From: a virus
Reading direction: 5' to 3' (one strand)
DNA: 64,000 nt
IMG/VR virus record: IMGVR_UViG_3300043425_001673
Coordinates: 30,772 to 94,771 of that record
Both the position numbers and the translations under genes were made by a program. Positions 41,441 to 50,573 of this stretch are shown in pieces. The notes beneath the pieces were generated by a model. The model was given only the letters and a program-made list of their open reading frames with translations, searched no databases and was not told the DNA's origin. How positions within the stretch are numbered: position 1 is the first letter of the stretch; each line of letters begins with the position of its first letter.

Positions 41441-43741
41441 ATGGTCAAGACCGCGACTCAGCTTCAGGACATTGATACAAGCCTCGAAACAAGACTTCCC
41501 GCGATTGTCCAGCTATCCAAAGTCGCGGCTCCCTTTACCACTGTTCAAAACCGTGCTCAGGTCACAAATTTCGCAGCCGATCTTCTGCCTCGCTTTGGTA
41601 TTGAGCGCTTCGCCGTTCAGGCTATTCAGGAAATCCAGGGCGAATATGGTCCGAACGGTGAGAGGGTATTTAAGCCGGTCAACGACATTCATGATGCCGT
41701 GCGGTTGGTAGGAACCTGGGTTCAAAACGCCAATATTTCAGGTCAATATATTGGTACAGGTGGAGCAGTTAACAATTCAGATTATATTGAAATTACCTTT
41801 TATGGGACAGGATTAAACCTGATTACCATTACTGGTAATACCAACCTCAGAACAGTTGCTGTATCTGTTGATGGTGGTTCTTCCTCTACAGTTCAGTGGG
41901 ATATCGCTACAAATTCTGCTATTAAAACCAACAGAAATTATAATGCGAATGATATTGTGTCGATGGTTCAAGGTCTTTCTGTTGGTTTGCACACCGTAAA
42001 AATCCAGCAAAACAACAACACAAACTTTTTTGTTGTAGGTTATGAAGTCGTAAATGCAAACTCCACACTTCAGCAGCTTCCTGGTTCTTCCTACGCTGGC
42101 GGCCAACGCCTCTATGCTTCAGCCCTAACAACATCAAGTCCGACATCAGGCTTCACGAATACCTATGGCACTCCCGGAACTCGCGGCGGTCATGTGCTTG
42201 TGTATCAGAAGTCAGATGGAACGATTGCCAAAGACATTCGATATACAGAAACGGCTGCAGCTTATCTGGCAAGTGCCAATCATGCGAATGAAGAAGTGAT
42301 CAGGATTCATCATTGGCGAGAGTTTGGTGCGGGAAGGACTGATGATTTTAGTAGTCTATTGAGCGGCGGTGCAAGCAAAGCATTTACTCTCGATGATGGA
42401 ACAACGACCTTGACCGGGGATACTGTCAGCACTCCTACAAACGAAGGTTTAGCCTGCGCAGGTTCAGGCAAATTCTGGACTTTGACTTTTGTTGGAACTG
42501 GACTCGATTTTATAAGAAGTGACACCAACACAATTGCTGTAGATCAGCATACGGTTTTTGTTGATGGTAGTTCTGTCGGAACGCTTACAGGTACAGGAGT
42601 AACGACTCAGCGAGTGCAAAAAATTTGCTCAGGTCTTCCCTACGGAACGCATACTGTGCGTTTAAACAGGGATGCTTTTGTTAATGCTGGTATTCTGGCT
42701 CATCAATTGATCATCTATGGTCCCAGGATTCCAGCCCTGCCGACAGGCGCTGTAGCCCTTGCTGATTATTTTGTTATGGCTGATTTTGCAGCAAATGTCA
42801 CAGCTGGTTTGGATAACCTTGCGACGGGAGTTTTAAGAAAAAATGCGACCAGGGAAATGATTTATGCGACTCCCAGTGGTTCTTATGCGGTAGGATTAGA
42901 TCCGACTTTATATGTCAGTGGGCAGCAAGTAACGATTGCAATTTCTGGCGCATCATTAAAATATACTTTTTTTGGAACTGGTTTTGAATTGCGAGGGAGA
43001 GCCAATACGGTTTTCACTGGAAACGCTACCTTAAGCATTGATGGTAATGCAAATTGGTCAAGTTTCAGTTCAAGTGCTTATGGTGGTTTTTCGATAGTAA
43101 ATTCAACAACAGGCCAGATAAGTCAAGCTGCATCCAATACTTTGGGATCGGGAATTCGTATATCTGGTCTGACATTAGGTCTTCACACGATTACCCTAAC
43201 CAACAATGCAGCATCATCTTATGTTATTGAAGCATTGGACGTTATCACTCCCATCCACGCTCCCAAGTTGAATGGTCCCTTTGTTGTCCAGAACACCTTG
43301 GCGATTGGATCATGTGCGGTAAGGGATTTGCGGAGTTTTGGTGAAAACCAGATCGTTCAACAGAAATCCTGTTCGCAGGCTATCGGTGTGACATCCGGGG
43401 TTAGTTCTGCATCAACAAGTTATGTGCCTATACCAGATTTATCCGTTTCTGTTGTCGTTCCAAAGTCAGCACTATATTTATTATCTTACAGTTACACGGC
43501 AACACCAACTGGCGCTAGTTCGAGTCAGACTAGCAAAATGTTTCTTAATGGTGCAGAAGTTGGTGTTGAAAAGAGATCCGATGCAGGAACTGCCACTAGT
43601 CCGCAGATTAGTACAGCCGACCAGTTTGTAGCCTTTTTGACTGCTGGCGTTCATAAGGTCGATGTTTATTGGAGAACGAACGGAACCGGAACAGCAACAT
43701 CCAATGGATTGGCAAGAAATTTGACTGTCCGTGAGTTGTGA
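41441..43741 (+). CDS. Large tail-fibre-like protein, paralogue of the gene at 1672
   Basis: 766 residues. Colinear with the 772-residue protein at 1672-3990 from VQNRAQVTNFA near residue 37 to the C-terminal LTVREL, with shared VNDIHD, EITFYGTGLNLI, GTRGGHVLVYQKSDGTIAK, FVGTGLDFI, LPYGTH, ADYFVMADFAAN and IHAPK landmarks. The two proteins differ most in the exposed variable stretches. Two copies about 37 kb apart may encode alternative fibres with different receptor range or two positions on the baseplate. Confidence 0.7.
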   Translation: MVKTATQLQDIDTSLETRLPAIVQLSKVAAPFTTVQNRAQVTNFAADLLPRFGIERFAVQAIQEIQGEYGPNGERVFKPVNDIHDAVRLVGTWVQNANISGQYIGTGGAVNNSDYIEITFYGTGLNLITITGNTNLRTVAVSVDGGSSSTVQWDIATNSAIKTNRNYNANDIVSMVQGLSVGLHTVKIQQNNNTNFFVVGYEVVNANSTLQQLPGSSYAGGQRLYASALTTSSPTSGFTNTYGTPGTRGGHVLVYQKSDGTIAKDIRYTETAAAYLASANHANEEVIRIHHWREFGAGRTDDFSSLLSGGASKAFTLDDGTTTLTGDTVSTPTNEGLACAGSGKFWTLTFVGTGLDFIRSDTNTIAVDQHTVFVDGSSVGTLTGTGVTTQRVQKICSGLPYGTHTVRLNRDAFVNAGILAHQLIIYGPRIPALPTGAVALADYFVMADFAANVTAGLDNLATGVLRKNATREMIYATPSGSYAVGLDPTLYVSGQQVTIAISGASLKYTFFGTGFELRGRANTVFTGNATLSIDGNANWSSFSSSAYGGFSIVNSTTGQISQAASNTLGSGIRISGLTLGLHTITLTNNAASSYVIEALDVITPIHAPKLNGPFVVQNTLAIGSCAVRDLRSFGENQIVQQKSCSQAIGVTSGVSSASTSYVPIPDLSVSVVVPKSALYLLSYSYTATPTGASSSQTSKMFLNGAEVGVEKRSDAGTATSPQISTADQFVAFLTAGVHKVDVYWRTNGTGTATSNGLARNLTVREL

Positions 43742-43748
43742 TATTGAC

Positions 43749-43762
43749 TGAATTCAAGTTCA
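43749..43762. promoter_or_regulatory. TGAAYTYRARTTCA palindrome, copy 6
   Basis: TGAATTCAAGTTCA, seven bases after the previous stop. The stretch ACTGAATTCAAGTTCACTT around it is identical to copy 7. Confidence 0.7.
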
Positions 43763-43788
43763 CTTTTTAAACCGGCAGGGAAGAAAAT

Positions 43789-44889
43789 ATGGCTTTGGCT
43801 CCACGAATAGACTCGATTCAGGCTGGCCAGAATTTGGCGATAAACGGGAACTTTGATTTCTTTCAGCGTGGTGTGGGACCAATCACAACAAATAACAATG
43901 TTTTGACTTTTTTGGCTGACAGGTTCAGAGTTCAAAATACACTGACAAGCAATGTGCAAATAGAGCGGTCAACAGATGTCCCTACCTTGGCCCAGTCTGG
44001 ATTTCAGTCACAATATAGTTTGAAATTAACCAACAGCGCCTCACCGAGTAGCCCAACCACAGGATATGTGAATGTGCGGTATGTTGTTGAGGGTTATGAT
44101 TATCAGCAATTGCATGGCAAACCTTTTCGAGTCCAGGTGTGGGTAAAGTCAAGTTTGGTTGGTACTTATAGTTTGTGTTTTAAAAACAATGCTGGCACTA
44201 GAAGTTATGTTTCAACTTGCACAATTTTTGCGGCTAACACCTGGGAAAAAAAGGTGGTCGATCTTACGGGTGATACAGCAGGAACTTGGTTATTTGATAA
44301 TAGCGCTGGTCTTCGTGTGCTTCTAAATCTTCAGACTCCATCATCAGCTGAAACATCATCACTCAATACTTGGCTTGAAGATGCTGGCAATGCCATTTTC
44401 GCATCCAGCACTCAGACTGATTGGGCTGCGACTGCCAGTGCAACATTCTTTATAGCGCAGGTTTCGATTATCCCTGGTTCATTTTCTTCTGATACTGATA
44501 TTCCATTCAAGAGAGCAGGCCGAACCATCTCTGATGAGTTGGCGATGTGTCAGCGGTATTATGAGAAGAGTTATGATATCGACACGGTTCCCGGCACTTC
44601 AACCGGGGTTGGTATATCTATGTTTAGATCTTCAACTGATGCTGGTGCTAACGGCGGTGGAACAATTTATTATAAAGCTATAAAGCGAAACATAGCGAAC
44701 GCGCCAATCTTTTATCGTCAAACAGGTGAGTTGGGTAATTGGAACTATGCGCAAAATGGTTCGAGTGGTTTTGCAACAATGTCAGCACAATTACAGGGAC
44801 AAACTTCAGTTTCTGTTTTTGGTGCTGGTGTAACAAATTGGGCACCCCTAACCATTTATGGCCATTGGACTGTTGATGCCGAACTTTAA
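43789..44889 (+). CDS. Fibre/appendage protein with N-terminal NFDFFQRG motif
   Basis: 366 residues. Opens LAINGNFDFFQRGVGPI, a phrase widespread in phage fibre and head-decoration proteins, then about residues 45-190 form a beta-sandwich carbohydrate-binding-type region (DRFRVQNTLTSNVQIERS, LHGKPFRVQVWVKSS). C-terminal 150 residues are variable. Its stop overlaps the convergent minus-strand gene by four bases. Host-binding role inferred. Confidence 0.6.
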   Translation: MALAPRIDSIQAGQNLAINGNFDFFQRGVGPITTNNNVLTFLADRFRVQNTLTSNVQIERSTDVPTLAQSGFQSQYSLKLTNSASPSSPTTGYVNVRYVVEGYDYQQLHGKPFRVQVWVKSSLVGTYSLCFKNNAGTRSYVSTCTIFAANTWEKKVVDLTGDTAGTWLFDNSAGLRVLLNLQTPSSAETSSLNTWLEDAGNAIFASSTQTDWAATASATFFIAQVSIIPGSFSSDTDIPFKRAGRTISDELAMCQRYYEKSYDIDTVPGTSTGVGISMFRSSTDAGANGGGTIYYKAIKRNIANAPIFYRQTGELGNWNYAQNGSSGFATMSAQLQGQTSVSVFGAGVTNWAPLTIYGHWTVDAEL

Positions 44890-45383
44890 CCAACCAGCCT
44901 GAGCAGTGGTCTTTGCTTGATAAAAATTCTCAAGACAAACTGCTGCTCATCCTGAGTGACGAAGAGATATTGGATATAGATGTGTGAAGTTGTTTGATCG
45001 TGGACCATAATCCCTTGAACGATTTCAGTTTTATGCAGAGCCAGAATGAAAGCAAACTGGTCCATTTGAAAGTCTTCAAGGTTTATCTGATAGACCGTCT
45101 TGGAGCCTGAGAGATAAGGGACTATTTTGCCCTCGGCAATGGCTGAATCAAAATTGAATATTTGACGTTGAATCGGTGCGGTCTGGACCGGCTCATCTTC
45201 TTTTGGTTTGATGGTGTTGATGATGCGGTAAGCCAATCCAAAGAAAAGTCCCATGGCTGAAAGAATCAACATCATTCCAAGCATATCATCAATAGTGGTG
45301 AGGCACTGACTCATGCCAAAAAACACGGTGCCAGTTACCGCTATGACATATTGTTCAAAGACATTCATTTCATCAAGCCACAT
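44886..45383 (-). CDS. Membrane protein of unknown function
   Basis: 165 residues, AAGGAG eight bases before its ATG. Two predicted membrane helices in the first 60 residues (QYVIAVTGTVFFGMSQCL and MLGMMLILSAMGLFFGLAYRI), then a polar alpha/beta domain. It is separated from the rest of the minus-strand block by a terminator and must have its own promoter. A TATTAT lies upstream in the minus direction. Confidence 0.5.
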   Translation of the reverse strand: MWLDEMNVFEQYVIAVTGTVFFGMSQCLTTIDDMLGMMLILSAMGLFFGLAYRIINTIKPKEDEPVQTAPIQRQIFNFDSAIAEGKIVPYLSGSKTVYQINLEDFQMDQFAFILALHKTEIVQGIMVHDQTTSHIYIQYLFVTQDEQQFVLRIFIKQRPLLRLVG

Positions 45384-45440
45384 GGCATATACTCCTTGTT
45401 TTTTGTCCTACCAAACTCACCACACATAATACTTTTCGAC

Positions 45441-45477
45441 AAAAAAAGGGGAACCCTTAGTGCTAAAGGATTCCCCT
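45441..45477 (-). terminator. Terminator of the minus-strand block
   Basis: AGGGGAACCCTT (45447-45458) pairs with AAGGATTCCCCT (45466-45477) with one mismatch; on the minus strand a run of seven T follows. It ends the operon of genes 45516-49492. Confidence 0.8.
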
Positions 45478-45515
45478 GGAATATGCAGGAGATAGCGCGA
45501 TTTTTACCTCGCGTA

Positions 45516-46247
45516 TCAAAAGGCCATGAATGCCAGTCTCATCTGTGTTTCGGCTACTTTCTTACGAAAATCTGTTATCTCTTGAAGAGTTACTTTCTGT
45601 ATGCCTCTGCCTGTGGTTGAAGCCAAATATTGCAGGCAGTCATTTTCGTTAATGGTGTCCGGCTTGATGTCCATGAACTGAATCATCAGATGTTCATAAC
45701 CAGTTGATAGCCAGTCTATGATGTCCTGTCTTTGAATCCCTGTAAAAGTTTTGAGAAGCCAATTTCTCTCTTCCTCATCACTCATCATTTGAATTCCCAT
45801 TTCATCAATCTGTGCAGCAAAGTTTGGGTTGGTCTTATACATGACCTTAAGGCTCAGTGATTCCAGGAGCAGCCTTTGCTTTTCCTCTTCCTCATTCCAT
45901 TCAAAGCATGGATTGGAAAGCGGGGAGTCCGGTTCCCTTTTGATTGAATGTGGCTGTTTTTCGATTCTGTCGATAGCCCTTGCTAGGATTTTGGTTTTCT
46001 CCCGCCAGGGAAGTTCGTTGCCCGAGAATTTGAAAAACATTGATCCATCGGGAAGGAGTTCTATCATCTTTTCAACTGGAACTTCTGAGTAACTGCGATA
46101 CCCATCAAAGACCGTTACAAGCGTTCCTCGCGGCTGATTCTCTGCAAACCTTTGGTAGGCTGCTTCCAGCATTTCGATTTGTTCGTTATTGCCATTCATC
46201 GCGGCTCTAAAGCCTTCAAAAAATCCCATAATCTCATCCTTAATCAT
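45516..46247 (-). CDS. Hypothetical protein, last gene of the minus-strand operon
   Basis: 243 residues; ATGA overlap with the upstream gene. A start six codons later has an AAGGA in better position. Charged helical sequence with EEEEKQRLLLESLSL and a C-terminal region (TLQEITDFRKKVAETQMRL). No recognised family. It is followed by a clear terminator. Confidence 0.5.
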   Translation of the reverse strand: MIKDEIMGFFEGFRAAMNGNNEQIEMLEAAYQRFAENQPRGTLVTVFDGYRSYSEVPVEKMIELLPDGSMFFKFSGNELPWREKTKILARAIDRIEKQPHSIKREPDSPLSNPCFEWNEEEEKQRLLLESLSLKVMYKTNPNFAAQIDEMGIQMMSDEEERNWLLKTFTGIQRQDIIDWLSTGYEHLMIQFMDIKPDTINENDCLQYLASTTGRGIQKVTLQEITDFRKKVAETQMRLAFMAF

Positions 46248-46504
46248 GTCGTTTTGAAAAAGTATTCACATTCTTTTTCAAACCGTATCAACATAAAAAC
46301 AATATCATCTTCACAGTTTTTTCCTGAATATTCCGTTGTGACTTCCATCGCTGTTCTGAACCCGGCATAAAAGGCTTTCTTCATTTCCATTGCTTGGATA
46401 GGGTGACAGCCCTTTGGCAAAATGATTTTTGCAAACTCCTGCCATATCTTTCCAAGCGTTATCTCATCAATGGGAACTGTCTCTGCCAGCTTTTCAATAT
46501 TCAT
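46244..46504 (-). CDS. Small hypothetical protein
   Basis: 86 residues with AAGGGA nine bases before the ATG. Alpha-helical; includes MEMKKAFYAGFRTAMEVTTEY, similar to short phage proteins often called 'hypothetical'. Function unknown. Confidence 0.5.
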   Translation of the reverse strand: MNIEKLAETVPIDEITLGKIWQEFAKIILPKGCHPIQAMEMKKAFYAGFRTAMEVTTEYSGKNCEDDIVFMLIRFEKECEYFFKTT

Positions 46505-46513
46505 TGCTTTCCC

Positions 46514-47296
46514 TTACCAATAATGAGCGATTGGTTTTAACTCATCAGAGCATGCAAGCGCATTCAAAAAGAGTGCATTGGCGAATATTCCGATGAATCT
46601 CACATTCTTCACTCCCAGGTTTTCAACATCACATAGTTCCGGGCTTTCTATGGATCTATGATTACGGCAGGCCAGCGGTCTTACCGGGTATATCGAGCAG
46701 AGGTTGTCAGGCTGAAGAAAGGGACAGGCTTTCTCGGAATAGACAGAATGATCCCATGCGCTTCCCTTGTCATTTTTTTGCCATGACTTATGAAGCTTCA
46801 TGCGTTCCATATTCAGATAGGTGTCGGGGTTTTTCCGAAGGTATTCCTTGATAAGGAGCGCTTCCCCATTGGTCATAAGCACCTGCTGATAGCAGCAGAA
46901 TGCACATGCTTTTCTGCAGGTTGATTTTTCCCTTGAGTCCTCGGTTAGATCGTATTGCAGATTGTGATAGTCAACGACAAGACTTGCTATGAACTTTGTG
47001 ACCTTAACCTTTGGCTTGCCTTTAACCCAGTTCGTGATCTTTTGCAAAAGGACAAGAAGTCTCATTTGCTCCCAGTGCGGTATAGGCAGAATGAAAGAGC
47101 CAAAGTTCTCAGAGACGAAAATTTCAGGATCTTCACTCAGAACCTTGGCCGCCATGGTTTTTAATTCCTGCTCTGTAACTTCCTTTGTGAGGATATTATT
47201 TATTTCATTTTTCCATTGTTTTATGACGTTGATGTCAAGCATCAGCGATTCGTCGATATCGAATCCGAACAGGGCTTCAGTCATCACTTCAGTCAT
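46514..47296 (-). CDS. YkgJ-like cysteine-cluster protein
   Basis: 260 residues, GAGG about nine bases before its ATG. Residues 120-220 contain the YkgJ/CxxCxxCC family arrangement: CRKACAFCCYQQ, then KACPFLQPDNLCSIYPVRPLACRNH. In this family the Cys set is thought to bind zinc or an iron-sulphur cluster. About 120 N-terminal residues are helical and family-unknown. It is the only gene of the block with an identifiable domain; a role in metal or redox handling can only be inferred. Confidence 0.7.
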   Translation of the reverse strand: MTEVMTEALFGFDIDESLMLDINVIKQWKNEINNILTKEVTEQELKTMAAKVLSEDPEIFVSENFGSFILPIPHWEQMRLLVLLQKITNWVKGKPKVKVTKFIASLVVDYHNLQYDLTEDSREKSTCRKACAFCCYQQVLMTNGEALLIKEYLRKNPDTYLNMERMKLHKSWQKNDKGSAWDHSVYSEKACPFLQPDNLCSIYPVRPLACRNHRSIESPELCDVENLGVKNVRFIGIFANALFLNALACSDELKPIAHYW

Positions 47297-47299
47297 TGC

Positions 47300-47617
47300 T
47301 CAGACCTCTTCATTGAATACACCGTTCTTGACCAGTTTGCTTTGCCCGAGAACCTTAAGGATTTCTTCCATGGTGCATATCACTTCCAGTTTTTCACCAT
47401 CCTTGAAAACCAGCATCATGCTGTTTTTGGTTTTTTGAAGGAAGTATTTTATCTCAGACAACGGAACGCAGATTCGTCCCATCCCGGCATCATTCCCTTC
47501 CTTGATTTTCCTGCCTATTGTGTCAATGTTCTGTGCGGTAACTTGAATTTCCAGGTGCGTGTGACTCAGCTGAAAAACGATATAGACGTTATCAATCGGC
47601 GCTGGGGGGAAGAACAT
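47300..47617 (-). CDS. Small hypothetical protein
   Basis: 105 residues with AAAGGA eight bases before the ATG. Alpha/beta with a central beta-rich part (NVYIVFQLSHTHLEIQV) and a C-terminal helix (MEEILKVLGQSKL). It overlaps the end of the next gene upstream. Function unknown. Confidence 0.5.
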   Translation of the reverse strand: MFFPPAPIDNVYIVFQLSHTHLEIQVTAQNIDTIGRKIKEGNDAGMGRICVPLSEIKYFLQKTKNSMMLVFKDGEKLEVICTMEEILKVLGQSKLVKNGVFNEEV

Positions 47618-48125
47618 CTGTCTGATCCTTTGTCATGGTTGGGAGTGTTACGTTTTGAGGTTCGGCTGGACTCTTGTTGCCGTTGTTGTCATACAGGCTA
47701 TATTGGGAAAGGTCTGGTTTAGGCCAAATGGTTTTTGTCTCAGCCCTATAGCCCTGCCTTACTCTCACGTCCCTTTCATCAATCCAAAGAACCGTCTTCC
47801 ATGGAAAGCGAAAGATCAGATCATCTATTCCTGCAATCCTACTGGCCTCGGTGAGCAAAGGGCATGGATCGTAGTCGGTAGCAACGATTACCATTCTTTG
47901 TTTTTTGCTTTCCTCGGCAATCAAAGTTTTGAGCGTTGCTTTGAATATTCCCAGCTGTTCGGCAGTCAGTCTTGGAACTTTCTGGCTTGCATCATTGGCC
48001 ATAATCGTTCCATAGCCTGCTGGATCACCGCTATCGTGTACGACAGGCGCGGTGATAACATTCGTCCACCATTCGGCTGCAGCTTCGATTGCTTCGGCTG
48101 GTAATTCTCTATCCATGTTTTTCAT
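47592..48125 (-). CDS. Hypothetical protein
   Basis: 177 residues, ATG with AAGGAAG upstream, overlapping both neighbours. N-terminal helix region (EAIEAAAEWWTNVI) and a central segment with RMVIVATDYDPCPLLTEASR. Family not recognised. The last 30 residues are Pro/Thr-rich. Confidence 0.5.
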   Translation of the reverse strand: MKNMDRELPAEAIEAAAEWWTNVITAPVVHDSGDPAGYGTIMANDASQKVPRLTAEQLGIFKATLKTLIAEESKKQRMVIVATDYDPCPLLTEASRIAGIDDLIFRFPWKTVLWIDERDVRVRQGYRAETKTIWPKPDLSQYSLYDNNGNKSPAEPQNVTLPTMTKDQTDVLPPSAD

Positions 48126-48388
48126 ACGGCTTCCTTTGGAGGCAAAAGTTTTTTGAGTTCGGTCACGACTTCAATCCAGTCGATATCCTTATCCTGGATT
48201 TGCTTCAGCAGCGGGTGTCCTTTGGATTCAATGCGTTCGTTCTTCCATAGGGCTTTAAGGTTCCCAATGGCTTCCTTCATCGGATCTTCGGCAATCTTTA
48301 AGGCATAGCCTTCAAGATCGGGTTCACTGCAGATATAGACAAAGCATCGCCTTGTCGCTACCGATCGCCAGACTTTTTTAAGTTCCAC
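48122..48388 (-). CDS. Small hypothetical protein
   Basis: 88 residues from a GTG start with GGAAGGA upstream. Basic N-terminus, then acidic helices (IQDKDIDWIEVVTELKKLL). Overlaps the next gene start (ATGA). Function unknown. Confidence 0.5.
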   Translation of the reverse strand: MELKKVWRSVATRRCFVYICSEPDLEGYALKIAEDPMKEAIGNLKALWKNERIESKGHPLLKQIQDKDIDWIEVVTELKKLLPPKEAV

Positions 48389-48441
48389 TTTCTTCCTTCC
48401 TCTGCTCTTTAATTGTCACTTCAACTTCAACGAGTGGATCA

Positions 48442-49182
48442 TCAAACTTCGCTTTCATCGAAAGCCAGTCCGAATTGATATTTTCCTGTCGCAAATATCG
48501 CAGGCGCTTCCAGGAGCCGTGAGAGATTCTTTTCGAGGATGTATTCTTCAGACAGTCTTAGCTCTGTCTCAGGAATGATGGATTCATTCTGCCGGGTGTA
48601 GAAATGAAGAAATCCATTGTCCCAGCTTTGCAGTGTGCTGTGGATGGTCTTGAGTGTATTTCTGTCCTGACTAAACTCCTGCCATTCCGCACTTGCTGGC
48701 TTACCATTTATGAAATGAATGAAGATTTGGCATTTATCGACAAGACATGGGGATGATGGTTTTCTGAGAGCGATGCAAAGCTTTTGGATGTCGTTGATAA
48801 ATCCTTTAGGTTCATCCTCTGACCAGTGACATTTTCCACAGAATCTTCCCTTGCAATATTGACCGCATCCCTCACAGTGACTCTGCATATCTTCCAAGGC
48901 CGCTTCTTTATAGTGGAGTTCGCCAAGCATGCAGAACTGAAGGACGGTCGGATCAATTATTTTTCCAGAAGGATCAACCAGCCATGCATGAGGGTATTGT
49001 TTTGGAAAGTCCGGGTGAGCGTTGTCAGGGTTCTGAAAGCTGAACACATAGCCTTTTTTGAGTGTAAGTTCGGGAAAGTCTCTTTTCATGGCAGTTACGA
49101 ACTCGACACACTTATTCCATTGGCTGTGCGCGTCCTGGGGGAATATGATTTGCATATATCTGATGTAGTGCTCGGTAATCAC
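48442..49182 (-). CDS. Hypothetical protein with Cys-rich insert
   Basis: 246 residues from a GTG start with AGGAT upstream. N-terminal region has YPHAWLVDPSGKIIDPTVLQF, a phrase seen in transglutaminase-like and similar phage proteins; residues about 103-118 hold CEGCGQYCKGRFCGKCHW, a possible zinc site. Function unknown. Confidence 0.5.
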   Translation of the reverse strand: MITEHYIRYMQIIFPQDAHSQWNKCVEFVTAMKRDFPELTLKKGYVFSFQNPDNAHPDFPKQYPHAWLVDPSGKIIDPTVLQFCMLGELHYKEAALEDMQSHCEGCGQYCKGRFCGKCHWSEDEPKGFINDIQKLCIALRKPSSPCLVDKCQIFIHFINGKPASAEWQEFSQDRNTLKTIHSTLQSWDNGFLHFYTRQNESIIPETELRLSEEYILEKNLSRLLEAPAIFATGKYQFGLAFDESEV

Positions 49183-49207
49183 AATTCATCCTCTTATTTT
49201 TTGATCG

Positions 49208-49492
49208 TTATGGAACTTCAAGATTTTGTAGTGCGGTTTGACCGGCAAGCCATGCTTTTTCAGATAGGGGATGATTGATAATCATTTCCAGTGCCTCTAT
49301 TGCATCAAGGAACTTTGAGAGTGTTTCGCTTTGAACCTCATGTATTGAGACTGTGACTCCCTGATTTCTGTCTATCATTTTTCTAATGGCTTCACCTGAT
49401 ACCAGTTCCTTGCGGTATAGCTCATGGAGTTTCATGGGTTTGAACCTGTCAAACTTGGGTTTGATTTTTGATAAAGCAGGGGTTTTTATCAT
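49208..49492 (-). CDS. Small hypothetical protein, first gene of the minus-strand operon
   Basis: 94 residues. No SD precedes the first ATG; an internal ATG at codon 20 has GACAGG upstream and may be the true start. Basic N-terminus then a helical part (SETLSKFLDAIEALEMII). Function unknown. Confidence 0.4.
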   Translation of the reverse strand: MIKTPALSKIKPKFDRFKPMKLHELYRKELVSGEAIRKMIDRNQGVTVSIHEVQSETLSKFLDAIEALEMIINHPLSEKAWLAGQTALQNLEVP

Positions 49493-49834
49493 GGGGGTAT
49501 GGTATTATCAATCAAGAGAAAGTGGGGAATTGTAATAGGTGCGGTTTGGTTTAGGTGCTATTCTGATTGAGAGTCAAAAGATCCAACCAAGTCAACCATT
49601 CAATATAACCTCACGATATCATTAAAGAATAAAGCGCTATGGATGATGATTCACTCATGCCATAGTGATCGTTTTTTCTCTAATGTAAAAGAATTCTGCA
49701 CATTTTCCCTGAAATTCCCAGCCATTATCATTCTCAACTCAGCCGCTCCCGCAGCCAATGAATCGTTAGATTTATGCTCTTGCCAGAAAATTTTTCTTGC
49801 CTGATAACGGTCCTTCATTAAGAGGACAGTTCAA
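49493..49834. other. Divergent intergenic region with candidate small RNA
   Basis: 342 bases with no convincing gene between divergent transcription units. It probably holds the promoters of both. On the plus strand an extended -10-like TGCTATTCT (49556-49564) lies about 70 bases upstream of a hairpin followed by six T, which could define a short untranslated RNA of about 105 nt. Neither promoter is certain. Confidence 0.4.
49637..49677 (+). terminator. Plus-strand terminator in the divergent region
   Basis: CTATGGATGA (49637-49646) pairs with TCAT (49655-49658) and CCATAG (49660-49665) with one bulged G; T6 follows at 49672. No plus-strand gene lies upstream within 300 bases, so it may end a small RNA. 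Confidence 0.6.
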
Positions 49835-50383
49835 ATGGGCTTTACCGCACGTCAATTGGAAATGGTTGAGATATTGAAATCTGGCGTGGCTTTTTTGGAG
49901 TCACAGCCGAAAAAGGAAAAATACATCCTTCGGGATATCCTTGCTGCGGCTGGCGATGATTTTTCGCCGAATGCCATTTATGCGCTGATCAAACAGTTGA
50001 ATAAGAAAAAAGCAAAAATCGAACTGACAGAGTTGAAGTCGATATTTGATCGGCTTGGTGTTCACGTTGGACCTTTGGATGAGGCTATCGAGCGGCTTGA
50101 AGCTGAGAGAGCCGCGCCTGTGATAAAGATTGATCCAGGCGCACCGGAAGGCGATTGGACAGTGGAAGAGGAAGTTTTGATCCTTGATACCGAACCGATG
50201 AAGGTGGAAGTTCAAAGTGAGAAGCGAACGCTTCCAGAGCCAAGTCCGGCACCTTCAGCGCCAACATTTGAAAGTGAGATAGAGAGTCTGTCTGCTGTTC
50301 TGAGGACTCTTGCACCATTGACACGGACAATGCGTATGAACGTTCTTGCGGCTGCAGAAAGTTTTTATGGCATCGGTCATTGA
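49835..50383 (+). CDS. Hypothetical protein with acidic linker
   Basis: 182 residues with AGAGGA nine bases before the ATG. N-terminal helical domain with a possible helix-turn-helix (LRDILAAAGDDFSPNAIYALIKQLNKKKAK), then an acidic Pro/Glu-rich linker and a C-terminal helix. A DNA-binding role is possible but not shown. It opens the plus-strand accessory block. The 190 bases after it hold no convincing gene. Confidence 0.45.
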   Translation: MGFTARQLEMVEILKSGVAFLESQPKKEKYILRDILAAAGDDFSPNAIYALIKQLNKKKAKIELTELKSIFDRLGVHVGPLDEAIERLEAERAAPVIKIDPGAPEGDWTVEEEVLILDTEPMKVEVQSEKRTLPEPSPAPSAPTFESEIESLSAVLRTLAPLTRTMRMNVLAAAESFYGIGH

Positions 50384-50573
50384 AATTTTATAGTCTCAGC
50401 CTTGTCAAAGACTTCATAAACTTAACTGGCCGGTTCACGCAAGGGTGTTGGCCAACATCCAGTGTGTCATGCAATAGGGAATGGGACGAAAGTCTGATTC
50501 ACATATTCTTGAAGAGTGAAGTCTTTGGCACAAAATTCACTACAAAAAAATCCCCCTACAATATGGACCGAGT

